NCBI GenBank assembly: GCA_946902985.2
Contig: OX336392.1
Coordinates: 23,008,982-23,072,981 of the forward strand
DNA: 64,000 nucleotides
Source of the DNA: Meconema thalassinum
Lineage: Eukaryota; Arthropoda; Insecta; Orthoptera; Tettigoniidae
Direction of reading: 5' to 3'
In this document: positions 43,158 to 52,876 of the stretch, piece by piece
Numbering within the stretch: position 1 is the first letter of the stretch
How the letters are laid out: every line of letters begins with the position of its first letter
The notes under the pieces: model-generated
What the model was told of the DNA's origin: nothing
Seen by the model: the letters and a program-made list of their open reading frames with translations, nothing else
The model's database searches: none
Program-made: the position numbers and the translations under genes

Positions 43158-43331
43158 GTACATACAGCCTCTTGAGGCAAAACTGAGGTGTATGCGATTC
43201 CTACCTCAGCTATCCTAGGAGTCGTTTTCCATGGTTTTCCACTTCTACTCCAGGTAAATGCCGGAGTGGTACCTAACTTGAAGCCCTACCCAAATTCTAC
43301 CTCGATACCAAATACTCTCACGTTTCCATAT

Positions 43332-43425
43332 TGTATATCACAGTGACACAGATTATCAGACACTTCCTACACATACTCAAGTACATGGGGCTACTTGACC
43401 GCGATGTAGCAAAGCATCAACAAAA
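43332..43425 (+). repeat. SINE-N 3' domain, degenerate
   Basis: CAGATTATCAGACACTTCCT, CAAGTACATGGGGCTACTTG and CGCGATGTAGC are a diverged SINE-N tail. Confidence 0.55.
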
Positions 43426-43599
43426 ATAACAACTATCTATAGAAAGCTATGAAGCCACTTTTCAGAGTTACCTCATTAAAAATAATTAAATGGTAGCATC
43501 CTGTTCGTCAATGGCCCAATAGCCACGCCTTCCCTTGTAATTTGTGCTGATAATAATTTATCACTTATAGGCTAGATTTTTTTCAGATGGAATTTATCA

Positions 43600-43915
43600 T
43601 TTTCTCCAAATGAAATACCAATTTGCTTTTGTTTGCGAATTCATGTTCTTGGCCTTTGTTTTTGTTTTTATGTTATTGTTTTTTATTTTATTTTATGCTA
43701 TTGGGTTTTTGCTTTTGTGTTTCTTTAATGGCTTCGTGTTTATTGTTTTTATGCTTTGGCAATGGTTTTTGAATTTTGTTTTTAGCTTTGTGTTATTGAT
43801 TTGTTTTTGCTTTTGCTGTGTGACTTTTGATTTTTGTTTCGTGTTTTATCGTTTTCTGCTCTGGCATTTGTTTTTTTTCTTTCAATTTGATTTCTTGTTT
43901 TCGTTTATGTGGCCG
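43600..43915. repeat. T-rich, C- and A-poor low-complexity tract
   Basis: TTTGTTTTTG-type sequence with strong strand asymmetry. It produces a 109-codon plus-strand frame of Phe, Leu and Val that is compositional and not a membrane protein gene. Confidence 0.75.
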
Positions 43916-44248
43916 GGGGAGGGGAGGCTTGGGAAATGAGACATAATCAACGAAAGCCAACCAACACGTTTTCTTGTTTGATTTCGGTAGCATTTAATAC
44001 GTTCTATATGCACCTTTCAATGTACAAAAGCTGGACAGTGAAGAAAAATTTACACAACTACAGAAATATGTTCTCAAATCAATAATCTAAGTATAAACTT
44101 ACATAATCCAGTCGTTTGTCATCGATCCGAAGAATGGTTTTATTCAAAACAAAGATTTCATCAACTTACGTATTTTTATAATTTGGCTCTGTGGGGATTG
44201 ATCCCCATAGTTACGTCACTGCCACGAAGGTAATCTATTCTCTATGCG

Positions 44249-46192
44249 CAGGGGTTCTCAACCTTTTAGACACTGCGACCCCCTTTTTAGGCTGAGTATT
44301 TTGGCAACCTCCCAAGTTTTAACGTTAAAACAAGAATTAAAAAATTACAATAATTGTTAAGTTTTATTCATAAAAACACTTGTAACTAATAATAATCAAC
44401 ATTAATTCAAAAACCGGTTAATTCCAGACAAGCTCAAGTTTCTTATTAAACGTTTAACGCTTTATAGGGCACAACTATTATCAATATATTTTATTTGTAT
44501 TTTTTCAGTATTTTAACCTAATTTTAATGTATAAATTCTATTTTTATTATCTTTTTATTTTTATGTTTTTAACATTTATTTTTTTCATAATTTCATAATT
44601 TTTCTATTTCTAATATTATCAACTTATTTAATTTTAATTGTAATTTTATGTGTATTCTTCTTATAACAAAACAAGAAGTTCCGTGACAAACTAAAGAGCC
44701 TACTTTTCTTAAAATTTAAGATTCATGCCAATCTATATAGACCTATCTACAATAATGACGATATCAAGTAGGTAATACCAACATTTCTAAGTACTGCAGT
44801 TTGAAATACACCTAAAATAGTGTAGCCTAATTCAGTAACTTATTACAGTTGGCAGCCCTTGTGACTCAGAATATATTCTTAGTTCCATCTCTTAAGGTAT
44901 AGAATGCACATACAAAACTTGGTTGAAGTCTAATGGATAGTATTGACGTCACATGCTGTTTGATATTTTATTTGTCAATGTGCATAACATCATGCTGGGA
45001 ACAATGTCATGTATGTGATGCTCAGAATTAATCTGAAATATTACGATCTATTATAGTGCCAATTGGTAATAATTGTTAGTATAGAAGTTACATGTAAGTA
45101 AAAATTGAAACTATCAGAAAGCTTAGAATCATGTTGCAGCACTGAGGTATATTAGATACTCCAAATTACTCTACAAAGTCAGGTACTATACGTGTGCAAA
45201 ATTTAGAGCTGATGGCATGCATACATTTCTGGTATATTGATATTAGGATTAAATAAATAGAGATAACATTTATAAACAGTTGGCAGCCCTGCTGGTTCCT
45301 ATGAATACGCATAATCATAAATGTTATGGTACACAAAGCACATACGAAATTTGGTTGAACTCCATTTGTTAGTAAAGAAGTTATATGCATTTATAAACTG
45401 GACTTATCAGCAGGCTTAAAATCGTGTTGGGAGCACTGATGTACATAAGTTACACCTAACTAGGGTAGAATATCAGGTGCTATACGTGTGCAAAGTTTAG
45501 AGCTGCTGGCTTGCATACTTTCAGATATATTGACATTAGGGATAAAACATTGTGAGAGTATTTATTAACAGTTGGCAGCCCTGGTGGCTCTTTAGAATAC
45601 GCACAGTCATATGTGTTGTAGTACACATAGTACATACGAAATTTGGTTGAAATCCAATCGATAATATAGAAGTTACATTCATTTAGAAATTGGACTTAAC
45701 GGCAGGCTTAGAATCATGTTGGCAACAGTGGCATGTATGGACTTCAGAAAATTAATCTGGAATGTGTTATCTATATGTGTGCCAATTTTGGAATAGTTCG
45801 CAAGCATAACTTCTGAGATATCCAAGATAGAGCTAAAATTTCAATTGCGATTTTTCAGCAGTTGGTAGCACTGACGTCAATTTCTAATATGGCCGTGAGA
45901 TATTCAGATACAGATATTTACTCTTACCAAATTTGGTTTAGATAGCTGCAGCTGTTTAAGAGTTGATACGGGGGGAGGGACACACACACAGCCAGACTGA
46001 CAGACAAACAGACAGAAGGACAGACAGTCAGACAGACAGACACACATTTTCCCGGGTCAATCTCATAAGTCTACTTTTTCCTCATTTTTGCAAGATGTGA
46101 AAAGTAGGCTAAAAACTACAGCAATATCTCTTACATTTTCCCCGTACCTCCTATCACCCGGGGGGTTGCGACCCACCTGTTGAGAACCCCGG
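44249..46192. mobile_element. hAT (Charlie-like) MITE split by HL-B
   Basis: Left end CAGGGGTTCTCAACCTTTTA, then CTGCGACCCCC; right end GGGGGGTTGCGACCCACCTG, then TTGAGAACCCC. These are classic hAT inverted ends. The flanks CTCTATGCG and CTCTACGG may be a mutated target duplication. The Helentron-like insertion at 44671-46113 accounts for most of the length; about 500 bp is the hAT itself, with AT-rich non-coding interior. Confidence 0.82.
44671..46113 (-). mobile_element. Helentron-like element HL-B, full-length copy
   Basis: Inverted copy of 38094-39512. Left ACAAGAAGTTCCGTGAC; body units with GTTGGCAGCCCT at about 44850, 45280 and 45573; right AGCTGTTTAAGAGTTGATAC, degenerate (CAGA)n at about 45990-46045, and the hairpin AGTCTACTTTTTCC...AAAAGTAGGCT. 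Non-coding. Confidence 0.78.
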
Positions 46193-46194
46193 CT

Positions 46195-46578
46195 CTACGG
46201 TATCAGTATCTTCATGATAAGTTAAGATATAATGAGTTAAATCTATTCTACGCGTCTGTGAAGTTACACTTTACCCGCCTACACGTGAACACCAATCAGT
46301 GATATTTGATGGAGAATTAAGGGAATTACGATAGCTCATTTAACGACCCTTTCACGCTCCTTCAACAATATTATTAGCATGAGGTGTTCAACACGCTGCT
46401 ACGTCACTCACTACCTGTTGCTCCTGGATATTAGATTGGTGCTTCGATCAAAGCAAGACACGTAGCCATCAGACCAGATTTACCACTACTAATGCTGTTT
46501 ACTCGGGATGAACAATATTATACAGACAAATTTGGCAAGAGCATAACAGATAATGAAGAAAAAATCACTTTCTCTTTT
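46195..46578. other. No recognised feature
   Basis: No match between the hAT MITE and the SINE. Confidence 0.5.
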
Positions 46579-47052
46579 GGGTTCAAACCCGGCCGAAGCC
46601 ATCGGATTTTTTAAGAGCGTTAAAAAATCCGTCAGAATGCCTTCCTTCGGAGGGGAAGTAAAGCCGGCGGTCCCATGTCATAGATTTATGGCATGTTAAA
46701 GAACTTTCCACTAATGACACCTCTGTGAAGCTAAATTGGATAGGTTAAGAATGTAAACAGCGCTCTTAGGTTGCTACGTTCGTTGCCAAGATCCGACTGT
46801 GGTGGCGTCTAGTTGCTAAGTTCTGAACTAGGCCTAGTAGTCGTTGACGGTGGCGTTTGGCGGCAAAAGTAGGAACTATTTTAAAAATGAAAAGTTGCAG
46901 TCCTTACTTGAATTAAAAAAACAGATACACACACTAATACAGTCAACACAATTAACACCGGTTATCAGACAGATTCTACGCACACCCAAAGTACACGGGG
47001 CTACATGACCGCGTTGTCGCAGCCCCTAAACTAAGGAACAAACCAACCAACA
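46579..47052 (+). mobile_element. tRNA-derived SINE (family N), 5'-truncated
   Basis: Plus-strand copy beginning inside the B box (GGGTTCAAACCCGGCCGAAG) and running through CTTCGGAGGGGAAGTAAAGC and CTACGCACACCCAAAGTACA to CTAAACTAAGGAACAAACC and AACC repeats. Confidence 0.85.
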
Positions 47053-47269
47053 GCCATCTGCCGATAGGATCAAGTTTAATCCTGCTATATCTTTCCTGGA
47101 CTGAATTCGTTCACGGCGTGAAATCAACTAAACTCGGAGGATTCTTGGCAGCCACTATAGTGGTTGTTTCACTTGTATGATGCACCACAGGATCCAGGAT
47201 ACTGGGTTGATTTAGGAAAAATCCATACTTTTGACGTGACCTCCAAGTAGCTACAATGCCGGAACGAGC

Positions 47270-47515
47270 GTCCACTCACTTAGTTCAGGATCCAACAATG
47301 AAGGTTGAGGGAGTTCAACTCCCACGCCAAATATGGTCGACACTGAACCGCATTAGGACGGGTCAACATTAAATAAGTGGAATTTCCATTCATATGACTT
47401 CTGTGACTGCGGAGCGAAGGAGCAGACAATAGACCACATTATTAAGGAGGACCTACAACAAGTGACTCCGAGTGCTCTGGACTGGCTGTCAAATTTGGGT
47501 GTTTCAATTTGATAA
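47270..47515 (+). pseudogene. LINE pol, C-terminal remnant
   Basis: Frames give GVQLPRQIWSTLNRIRTGQH, KWNFHSYDFCDCGAKEQTID and ALDWLSNLGVSI, the same zinc-finger tail as in 31030-31830. A frame change near 47370 and an internal deletion break it. It ends just 5' of AT-rich unique sequence. Confidence 0.7.
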
Positions 47516-47749
47516 TATGTGTATTTGAGTAGTTGTTTAGACCATACGATATAATGAAAAGGAAACTTAGTGCACCGTACCTTAGATGTGAGGGGGGGGG
47601 GGGGGACGTGGAAAGGAAAATAAGAGTTCTTGGAAACCAATCTTCTGCTCAAGCTCGAGCTTATGCTATCATTTCCGAAATCATTCAACCGATCAGACTG
47701 ATCACCTGGCGAGGCAGCGACCACGGCGCTTCTGTAAAGTAACGGTTTA

Positions 47750-48174
47750 CAGGAAGGAAGGAACAAGAAAGGAAGAAAGAAAGGAAGAAAGGAAGAAAAG
47801 AAGAAAGAAAGGAAGAAGGAAAGAAAGGAAGGCAGAAAGAAAGAAGGAAAGAAAGAAAGGAAGAAAGGAAGAAAGAAAGGAAGAAAGAAAGGAAGGAAGA
47901 AAGGAAGAAAGAAAGAAAGGAAGGAAGAAAGGAAGAAAGAAAGAAAGAAGGAAAGAAAGGAAGGAAGAAAGAAGGAAAGAAAGAAAGGAAGAAAGGAAGT
48001 AAGAAAGGAAGAAAGAAAGGAAGAAAGAAAGGAAGACAGGAAGGAAGGAAGGAAGAAGGAAAGAAAGAAGGGAAGATAGAAATAAAGGAAGAAAGAAAGG
48101 AAGAAAGAAAGAAGGAAAGAAAGAAAGGAAGAAATAAAGGAAGAAAGAAAGAAAGGAAGGAAGAAAGGAAGAAA

Positions 48175-48206
<32 letters not shown>

Positions 48207-48503
48207 AGAAAGAAAGAAAGAAAGAAAGAAGGAAAGAAAGGAAGGAAGAAAGGAAGGAAGAAAGAAAGAAAGAAGGAAAGAAAGGAAGGAAGAAAGAAAG
48301 AAGGAAAGAAAGAAAGGAAGAAAGGAAGAAAGAAAGGAAGAAAGAAAGGAAGAGAGAAAGGAAGGAAGGAAGAAAGAAGGAAAGAAAGAAGGGAACATAG
48401 AAAGAAAGGAAGAAATAAAGGAAGAAAGAAAGAAAGGAAGGAAGAAAGGAAGAAAGAAAGGAAGGAAGAAAGGAAGAAAGAAAGAAAGAAAGGAAGGAAG
48501 AAA

Positions 48504-48534
<31 letters not shown>

Positions 48535-49195
48535 GGAAAGAAAGGAAGGAAGAAAGGAAGAAAGAAAGAAAGAAAGAAGGAAAGAAAGGAAGGAAGAAAG
48601 AAAGAAGGAAAGAAAGAAAGGAAGAAAGGAAGGAAGAAAGGAAGAAAGAAAGGAAGAAAGAAAGAGAGAAAGGAAGAAAGGAAGGAAGGAAGAAAGAAGG
48701 AAAGAAAGAAGGGAACATAGAAAGAAAGGAAGAAAGAAAGAAAGGAAGGAAGAAAGGAAGAAAGAAAGGAAGGAAGAAAGGAAGGAAGAAAGAAGGAAAG
48801 AAAGAAAGGAAGAAAGGAAGAAAGAAAGGAAGAAAGAAAGGAAGGAAGAAAGGAAGAAAGAAAGAAAGAAAGAAAGAAAGGAAGGAAGAAAGGAAGAAAG
48901 AAAGAAAGAAAGAAAGAAGGGAAGAAAGGAAGGAAGAAAGAAGGAAAGAAAGAAAGGAAGAAAGGAAGTAAGAAAGGAAGAAAGAAAGGAAGAAAGAAAG
49001 GAAGACAGGAAGGAAGAAGGAAAGAAAGAAGGGAAGATAGAAATAAAGGAAGAAAGAAAGGAAGAAAGAAAGAAGTAAAGAAAGGAAGAAATAAAGGAAG
49101 AAAGAAAGAAAGGAAGGAAGAAAGGAAGAAAGGAAGAAAGGAAGAAAGAAAGGAAGGAAGAAAGGAAGAAAGAAAGAAAGAAAGGAAGGAAGAAA

Positions 49196-49226
<31 letters not shown>

Positions 49227-49251
49227 GGAAGGAAAGAAAGGAAGGAAGAAA

Positions 49252-49289
<38 letters not shown>

Positions 49290-50774
49290 AGGAAAGAAAG
49301 GAAGGAAGAAAGAAAGAAGGAAAGAAAGAAAGGAAGAAAGGAAGAAAGAAAGGAAGAAAGAAAGGAAGAGAGAAAGGAAGAAAGGAAGGAAGGAAGAAAG
49401 AAGGAAAGAAAGAAGGGAACATAGAAAGAAAGGAAGAAATAAAGGAAGAAAGAAAGAAAGGAAGGAAGAAAGGAAGAAAGAAAGGAAGGAAGAAAGGAAG
49501 GAAGAAAGAAGGAAAGAAAGAAAGGAAGAAAGGAAGAAAGAAAGGAAGAAAGAAAGAAAGGAAGAAAGAAAGGAAGGAAGAAAGAAAGGAAGGAAGAAAG
49601 AAAGAAAGAAAGGAAGGAAGGAAGAAAGAAAGGAAGAAAGAAAGGAAGGAAGAAAGGAAGAAAGAAAGAAAGAAAGGAAGGAAGAAAGGAAGAAAGAAAG
49701 AAAGAAGGAAAGAAAGGAAGGAAGAAAGAAGGAAAGAAAGAAAGGAAGAAAGGAAGTAAGAAAGGAAGAAAGAAAGGAAGAAAGAAAGGGAGACAGGAAG
49801 GAAGGAAGGAAGAAGGAAAGAAAGAAGGGAAGATAGAAATAAAGGAAGAAAGAAAGGAAGAAAGAAAGAAGGAAAGAAAGAAAGGAAGAAATAAAGGAAG
49901 AAAGAAAGGAAGGAAGAAAGGAAGAAAGGAAGAAAGGAAGAAAGAAAGGAAGGAAGAAAGGAAGAAAGAAAGAAAGAAAGAAAGAAGGAAAGAAAGGAAG
50001 GAAGAAAGGAAGAAAGAAAGAAAGAAAGAAGGAAAGAAAGGAAGGAAGAAAGGAAGAAAGAAAGAAAGAAAGAAGGAAAGAAAGGAAGGAAGAAAGAAAG
50101 AAAGAAGGAAAGAAAGAAAGGAAGAAAGGAAGAAAGAAAGGAAGAAAGAAAGGAAGAGAGAAAGGAAGAAAGGAAGGAAGGAAGAAAGAAGGAAAGAAAG
50201 AAGGGAACATAGAAAGAAAGGAAGAAATAAAGGAAGAAAGAAAGAAAGGAAGGAAGAAAGGAAGAAAGAAAGTAAGGAAGAAAGGAAGGAAGAAAGAAGG
50301 AAAGAAAGAAAGGAAGAAAGGAAGAAAGAAAGGAAGAAAGAAAGAAAGGAAGAAAGAAAGGAAGGAAGAAAGAAAGAAAGGAAGGAAGAAAGAAAGAAAG
50401 AAAGGAAGAAAGAAAGAAAGGAAGAAAGAAAGGAAGGAAGAAAGGAAGAAAGGAAGAAAGAAAGGAAGGAAGAAAGAAAGGAAGGAAGAAAGAAAGAAAG
50501 GAAGGAAGAAAGGAAGAAAGAAAGGAAGGAAGAAAGGAATAAGAAGGAAAGAAAGGAAGGAAGAAAGGAAGAAAGAAAGGAATGAAGAAAGAAAGGAAAG
50601 AAGAAAGAAAGAAAGAAAGAAAGGAAGGAAGAAAGGAAGAAAGGAAGAAAGGAAGAAAGGAAGAAAGAAGGAAAGAAAGGAAGGAAGAAAGAAAGAAGGA
50701 AAGAAAGAAAGAAAGAAAAGAAGAAATGAAGAAAGGAAGGAAGAAAGAAAGGAAGAAAGGAAGAAAGGAAGAAA

Positions 50775-50807
<33 letters not shown>

Positions 50808-50810
50808 CGT
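47750..50810. repeat. 3-kb purine tract, (GGAA/GAAA)n
   Basis: Almost every base on plus is A or G, made of GGAAGAAAGAAA words. Interruptions recur as markers: AGGGAACATAGAAAG at about 48391, 48709, 49417 and 50203, and GGGAAGATAGAAATAAAGG at about 48070, 49028 and 49828. Segments of several hundred bases have therefore been duplicated within the tract. Minus-strand frames of 323, 689 and 841 codons (Phe/Ser/Leu/Pro) are artefacts of the missing stop codons. Confidence 0.97.
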
Positions 50811-50846
50811 ATAGTTTTACTGAAGTATCTATTAATCTTGCGTTCC

Positions 50847-51234
50847 GTTAAAATCCCTCAGTATGTCCTCCTTCGGAGGGGAAGTAAAGCCGGCGGTCCT
50901 ATGCCATACATTTATGGCATGATAAAGAACCTTCCACTAATTACATTTGTGTGAATCTAAATTATAGGTTAGATTTGACTAACGCTCTTAGGTTCCAACG
51001 TTCGTCGCCAGGAGCCGACTGCGGTGGCATCTGTTAACCAAGTTCAGAACTAGTTGGTCGTTGACGGTGGCGTTTGTTAGCAAAGGTTTGAACTTCTTGA
51101 AAATCGACTGTCTTCAGTCCTTACTTGAATTAAAAACAGATAAAACACACTAATAGAGTCATCACAATTAACACCGGCTATCAGACAGATTCTATACACA
51201 CCCAAAGTATACGCGTTGTCGCAGCCCCTAAACT
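50847..51234 (+). mobile_element. tRNA-derived SINE (family N), 5'-truncated and interrupted
   Basis: Begins within GTTAAAATCCCTCAGTATG directly after the purine tract and runs to CGCAGCCCCTAAACT. The last 20 bases of the tail (GTGAGGAACCAACCAACC) lie at about 51640-51662, beyond the nested SINE at 51235-51630. Confidence 0.85.
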
Positions 51235-51630
51235 AGCTTGCCACGGTGGGTGAGTGGATAGCGTGTCGGTCTACTAACCCCAAGATTGCAGGTTCGCTCC
51301 TGGCCGTGGTAAGTGATTTTTTTTTTGAAAGGCGGCAAAAATACGATACTCATGTCATACGATGTTGGTATGTCAAAGAACCCATTTGAATTCAGTAGGC
51401 CGAGTTCATAATGGCAAAATGAATCTCGGGAGTGTCCGCCAACACAAAGTTCCTCATTTCTCTACTAGAAAGCGCTATAATGTTCAAGGAGCTTAGATAT
51501 CTATTATTTAACCTCCTTGACTTTCATAGTGATTCAAGGAACAACGAAATTCGACATGCAAGCTACCCTGTGGGTCTCAAATTACAAAGCTTGCACCAGG
51601 CACCCGAGGCCATACGATATTATTATTATT
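51235..51630 (+). mobile_element. tRNA-derived SINE (family R) nested in SINE-N
   Basis: Head CACGGTGGGTGAGTGGATAG (A box) and TTGCAGGTTCGCTCCTGGCC (B box); body with CGGCAAAAATACGATACTCA and GCAAGCTACCCTGTGGGTCT; ends (ATT)n. Flanked by AGCCCCTAAACT (51223-51234) and AGCCCCTAAAGT (51631-51642), a 12-bp target duplication with one mismatch copied from the host SINE tail. Head and acceptor region do not form a full tRNA gene. Confidence 0.85.
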
Positions 51631-51804
51631 AGCCCCTAAAGTGAGGAACCAACCAACCAACAAATATTGCGTTCACAAGCCACGGAACCTCCTTGTTTCG
51701 TGAAATCCAAGCCATTGGAGATGAGATTTCATATAGTCTAATTTATTTTATATGCATTAACCAGGAATTGAATCCGTTTCATTTTGGAGAAATGTTGTTG
51801 CTTA

Positions 51805-52165
51805 TTTAAGGTGCTACGACATCGTGGTCATATAGCCCCGTGTATTTGTGTGCGTGTGGCATCTGTGTGTTGACCTGTGTTATTGTGGTGGATATACAAA
51901 GTGAGTGTATTTGTAAATTGGGGATAGTAGACTATTGGGAAGGATGCGGGCATGACTTTGAGTTAGGAACCATCCCAGTATTTTCCTGGGGTAGAAGTGG
52001 GAAAACCATGGAAATTCACTTCCAGGATGGTAGTTTTGACTCACGAGTCTGAGTGCGCTCCGTCCCAGCCCTCACACCAAATTTAAAGATTCTTGGCAGA
52101 ACCGGGAATCGATCCCGACAGGAAAGAACACGCTAGCCGCTGGAGGAAGCAGTTTAACCATTGCA
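51805..52165 (-). repeat. Degenerate SINE-like repeats
   Basis: 51805-51895 (CGTGGTCATATAGCCCCGTG) is a diverged SINE-N tail. 51940-52160 matches 21840-21960 in part (CATCCCAGTATTTTCCTGG) and ends in a tRNA-like head on minus (TCGGGATCGATTCCCGGTTC as B-box region, GTTAAACTGCTTCC upstream). Confidence 0.5.
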
Positions 52166-52169
52166 GCAT

Positions 52170-52742
52170 CATGCCCACAAAAGGTTTATGGCTGTGTTCT
52201 GGGGACTCTCGAGAAGCCGTGTGTCCTGGACGGTTCTAGAATTCATTGAGTCACCAGCCTGCTTTATAAGCGGCCTCAACAGTGAGGGGACCGAGTTTTT
52301 GAGGACAGTGTTTTTGAGCGAGTGTGATTTCACTGAGCGACAGAAGTGTGGTGACGAAGTGCCGTGCGAGTTACGAAATCCACTGACATTGTTTCCCCAG
52401 CTTGTGGACAGCGAAACAGCGTGTAGCAGGTTATCGAAAGTAACTGTAGTTTGTGTACATTAGGAAGAGGTGCAGGTTGCTTCTGTCAAGGCCACCGGAC
52501 TCATTAAGACGGTTTAACTTCTGTGGTTTGTTGACAAGTGAAAGGGGCAAGACTGCTCAAGGAAGAGACTTGAGGAAACTGGAGTAAGGTTCTAATTGCT
52601 TGTATTTGCTGTTGAGTAGTGTAACTTTCTGGCCACAATAAAGTTAATTATTTCTTTAAAGGAACAACCTGTGTTGTGCTTCAACCCACCGTAATCCAGT
52701 TAACAAAAGTGTCACTAGGGGGGGGGGGGGGGGCACGTAACA
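52170..52742 (+). mobile_element. Gypsy 5' LTR, 5'-truncated
   Basis: Related to the solo LTR at 42419-43157: matching blocks ATTGAGTCACCA, a TATA region CTTTATAAGCGGCCTCA (about 52262), AATAAA at 52637-52642, TTAAAGGAACA, CCGTAATCCAGTTAAC and GTCACTAGGGG. It ends CACGTAACA at 52742. The expected start (TGTTACG...) and about 160 bp of U3 are missing. A poly-G run near the end (52717-52733) may be misassembled in length. Confidence 0.8.
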
Positions 52743-52744
52743 AC

Positions 52745-52762
52745 TGGTGTCAGAAGTGGGAT
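52745..52762 (+). promoter_or_regulatory. Gypsy primer-binding site
   Basis: TGGTGTCAGAAGTGGGAT lies 2 bases after the LTR end, the position and sequence style of PBSs in many insect Gypsy elements. The tRNA species is not assigned. Confidence 0.7.
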
Positions 52763-52876
52763 TACGAACTCAAACACAAGCACAACACCTGTCGGTCCTG
52801 GTTTCAAAGCCCGAGCAGGTCATTTAAAAAAAAAAAATCCTGTGAGTGCATTCCCTTTACAAGACAAACATCTAAA

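Noticed and set aside
43610..43939. 109-codon hydrophobic 'membrane protein'
   Set aside because: T-rich low-complexity sequence; hydrophobic residues follow from TTT/TTG codons.
47353..50210. Minus-strand frames of 689, 841 and 323 codons rich in Phe, Ser, Leu and Pro
   Set aside because: Translation of the homopurine tract. The complement lacks stop codons by composition; there is no start context or domain.
51235..51310. tRNA gene from A and B boxes; also at 27404, 18412 and the SINE-N heads
   Set aside because: No complete cloverleaf or acceptor stem; each head is fused to a SINE body with target duplications.
52717..52733. Functional G-quadruplex from poly-G (also 20836, 47591, 57633, 58486)
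   Set aside because: Runs occur at repeat or LTR ends and their lengths may be sequencing or assembly artefacts; no evidence of function.
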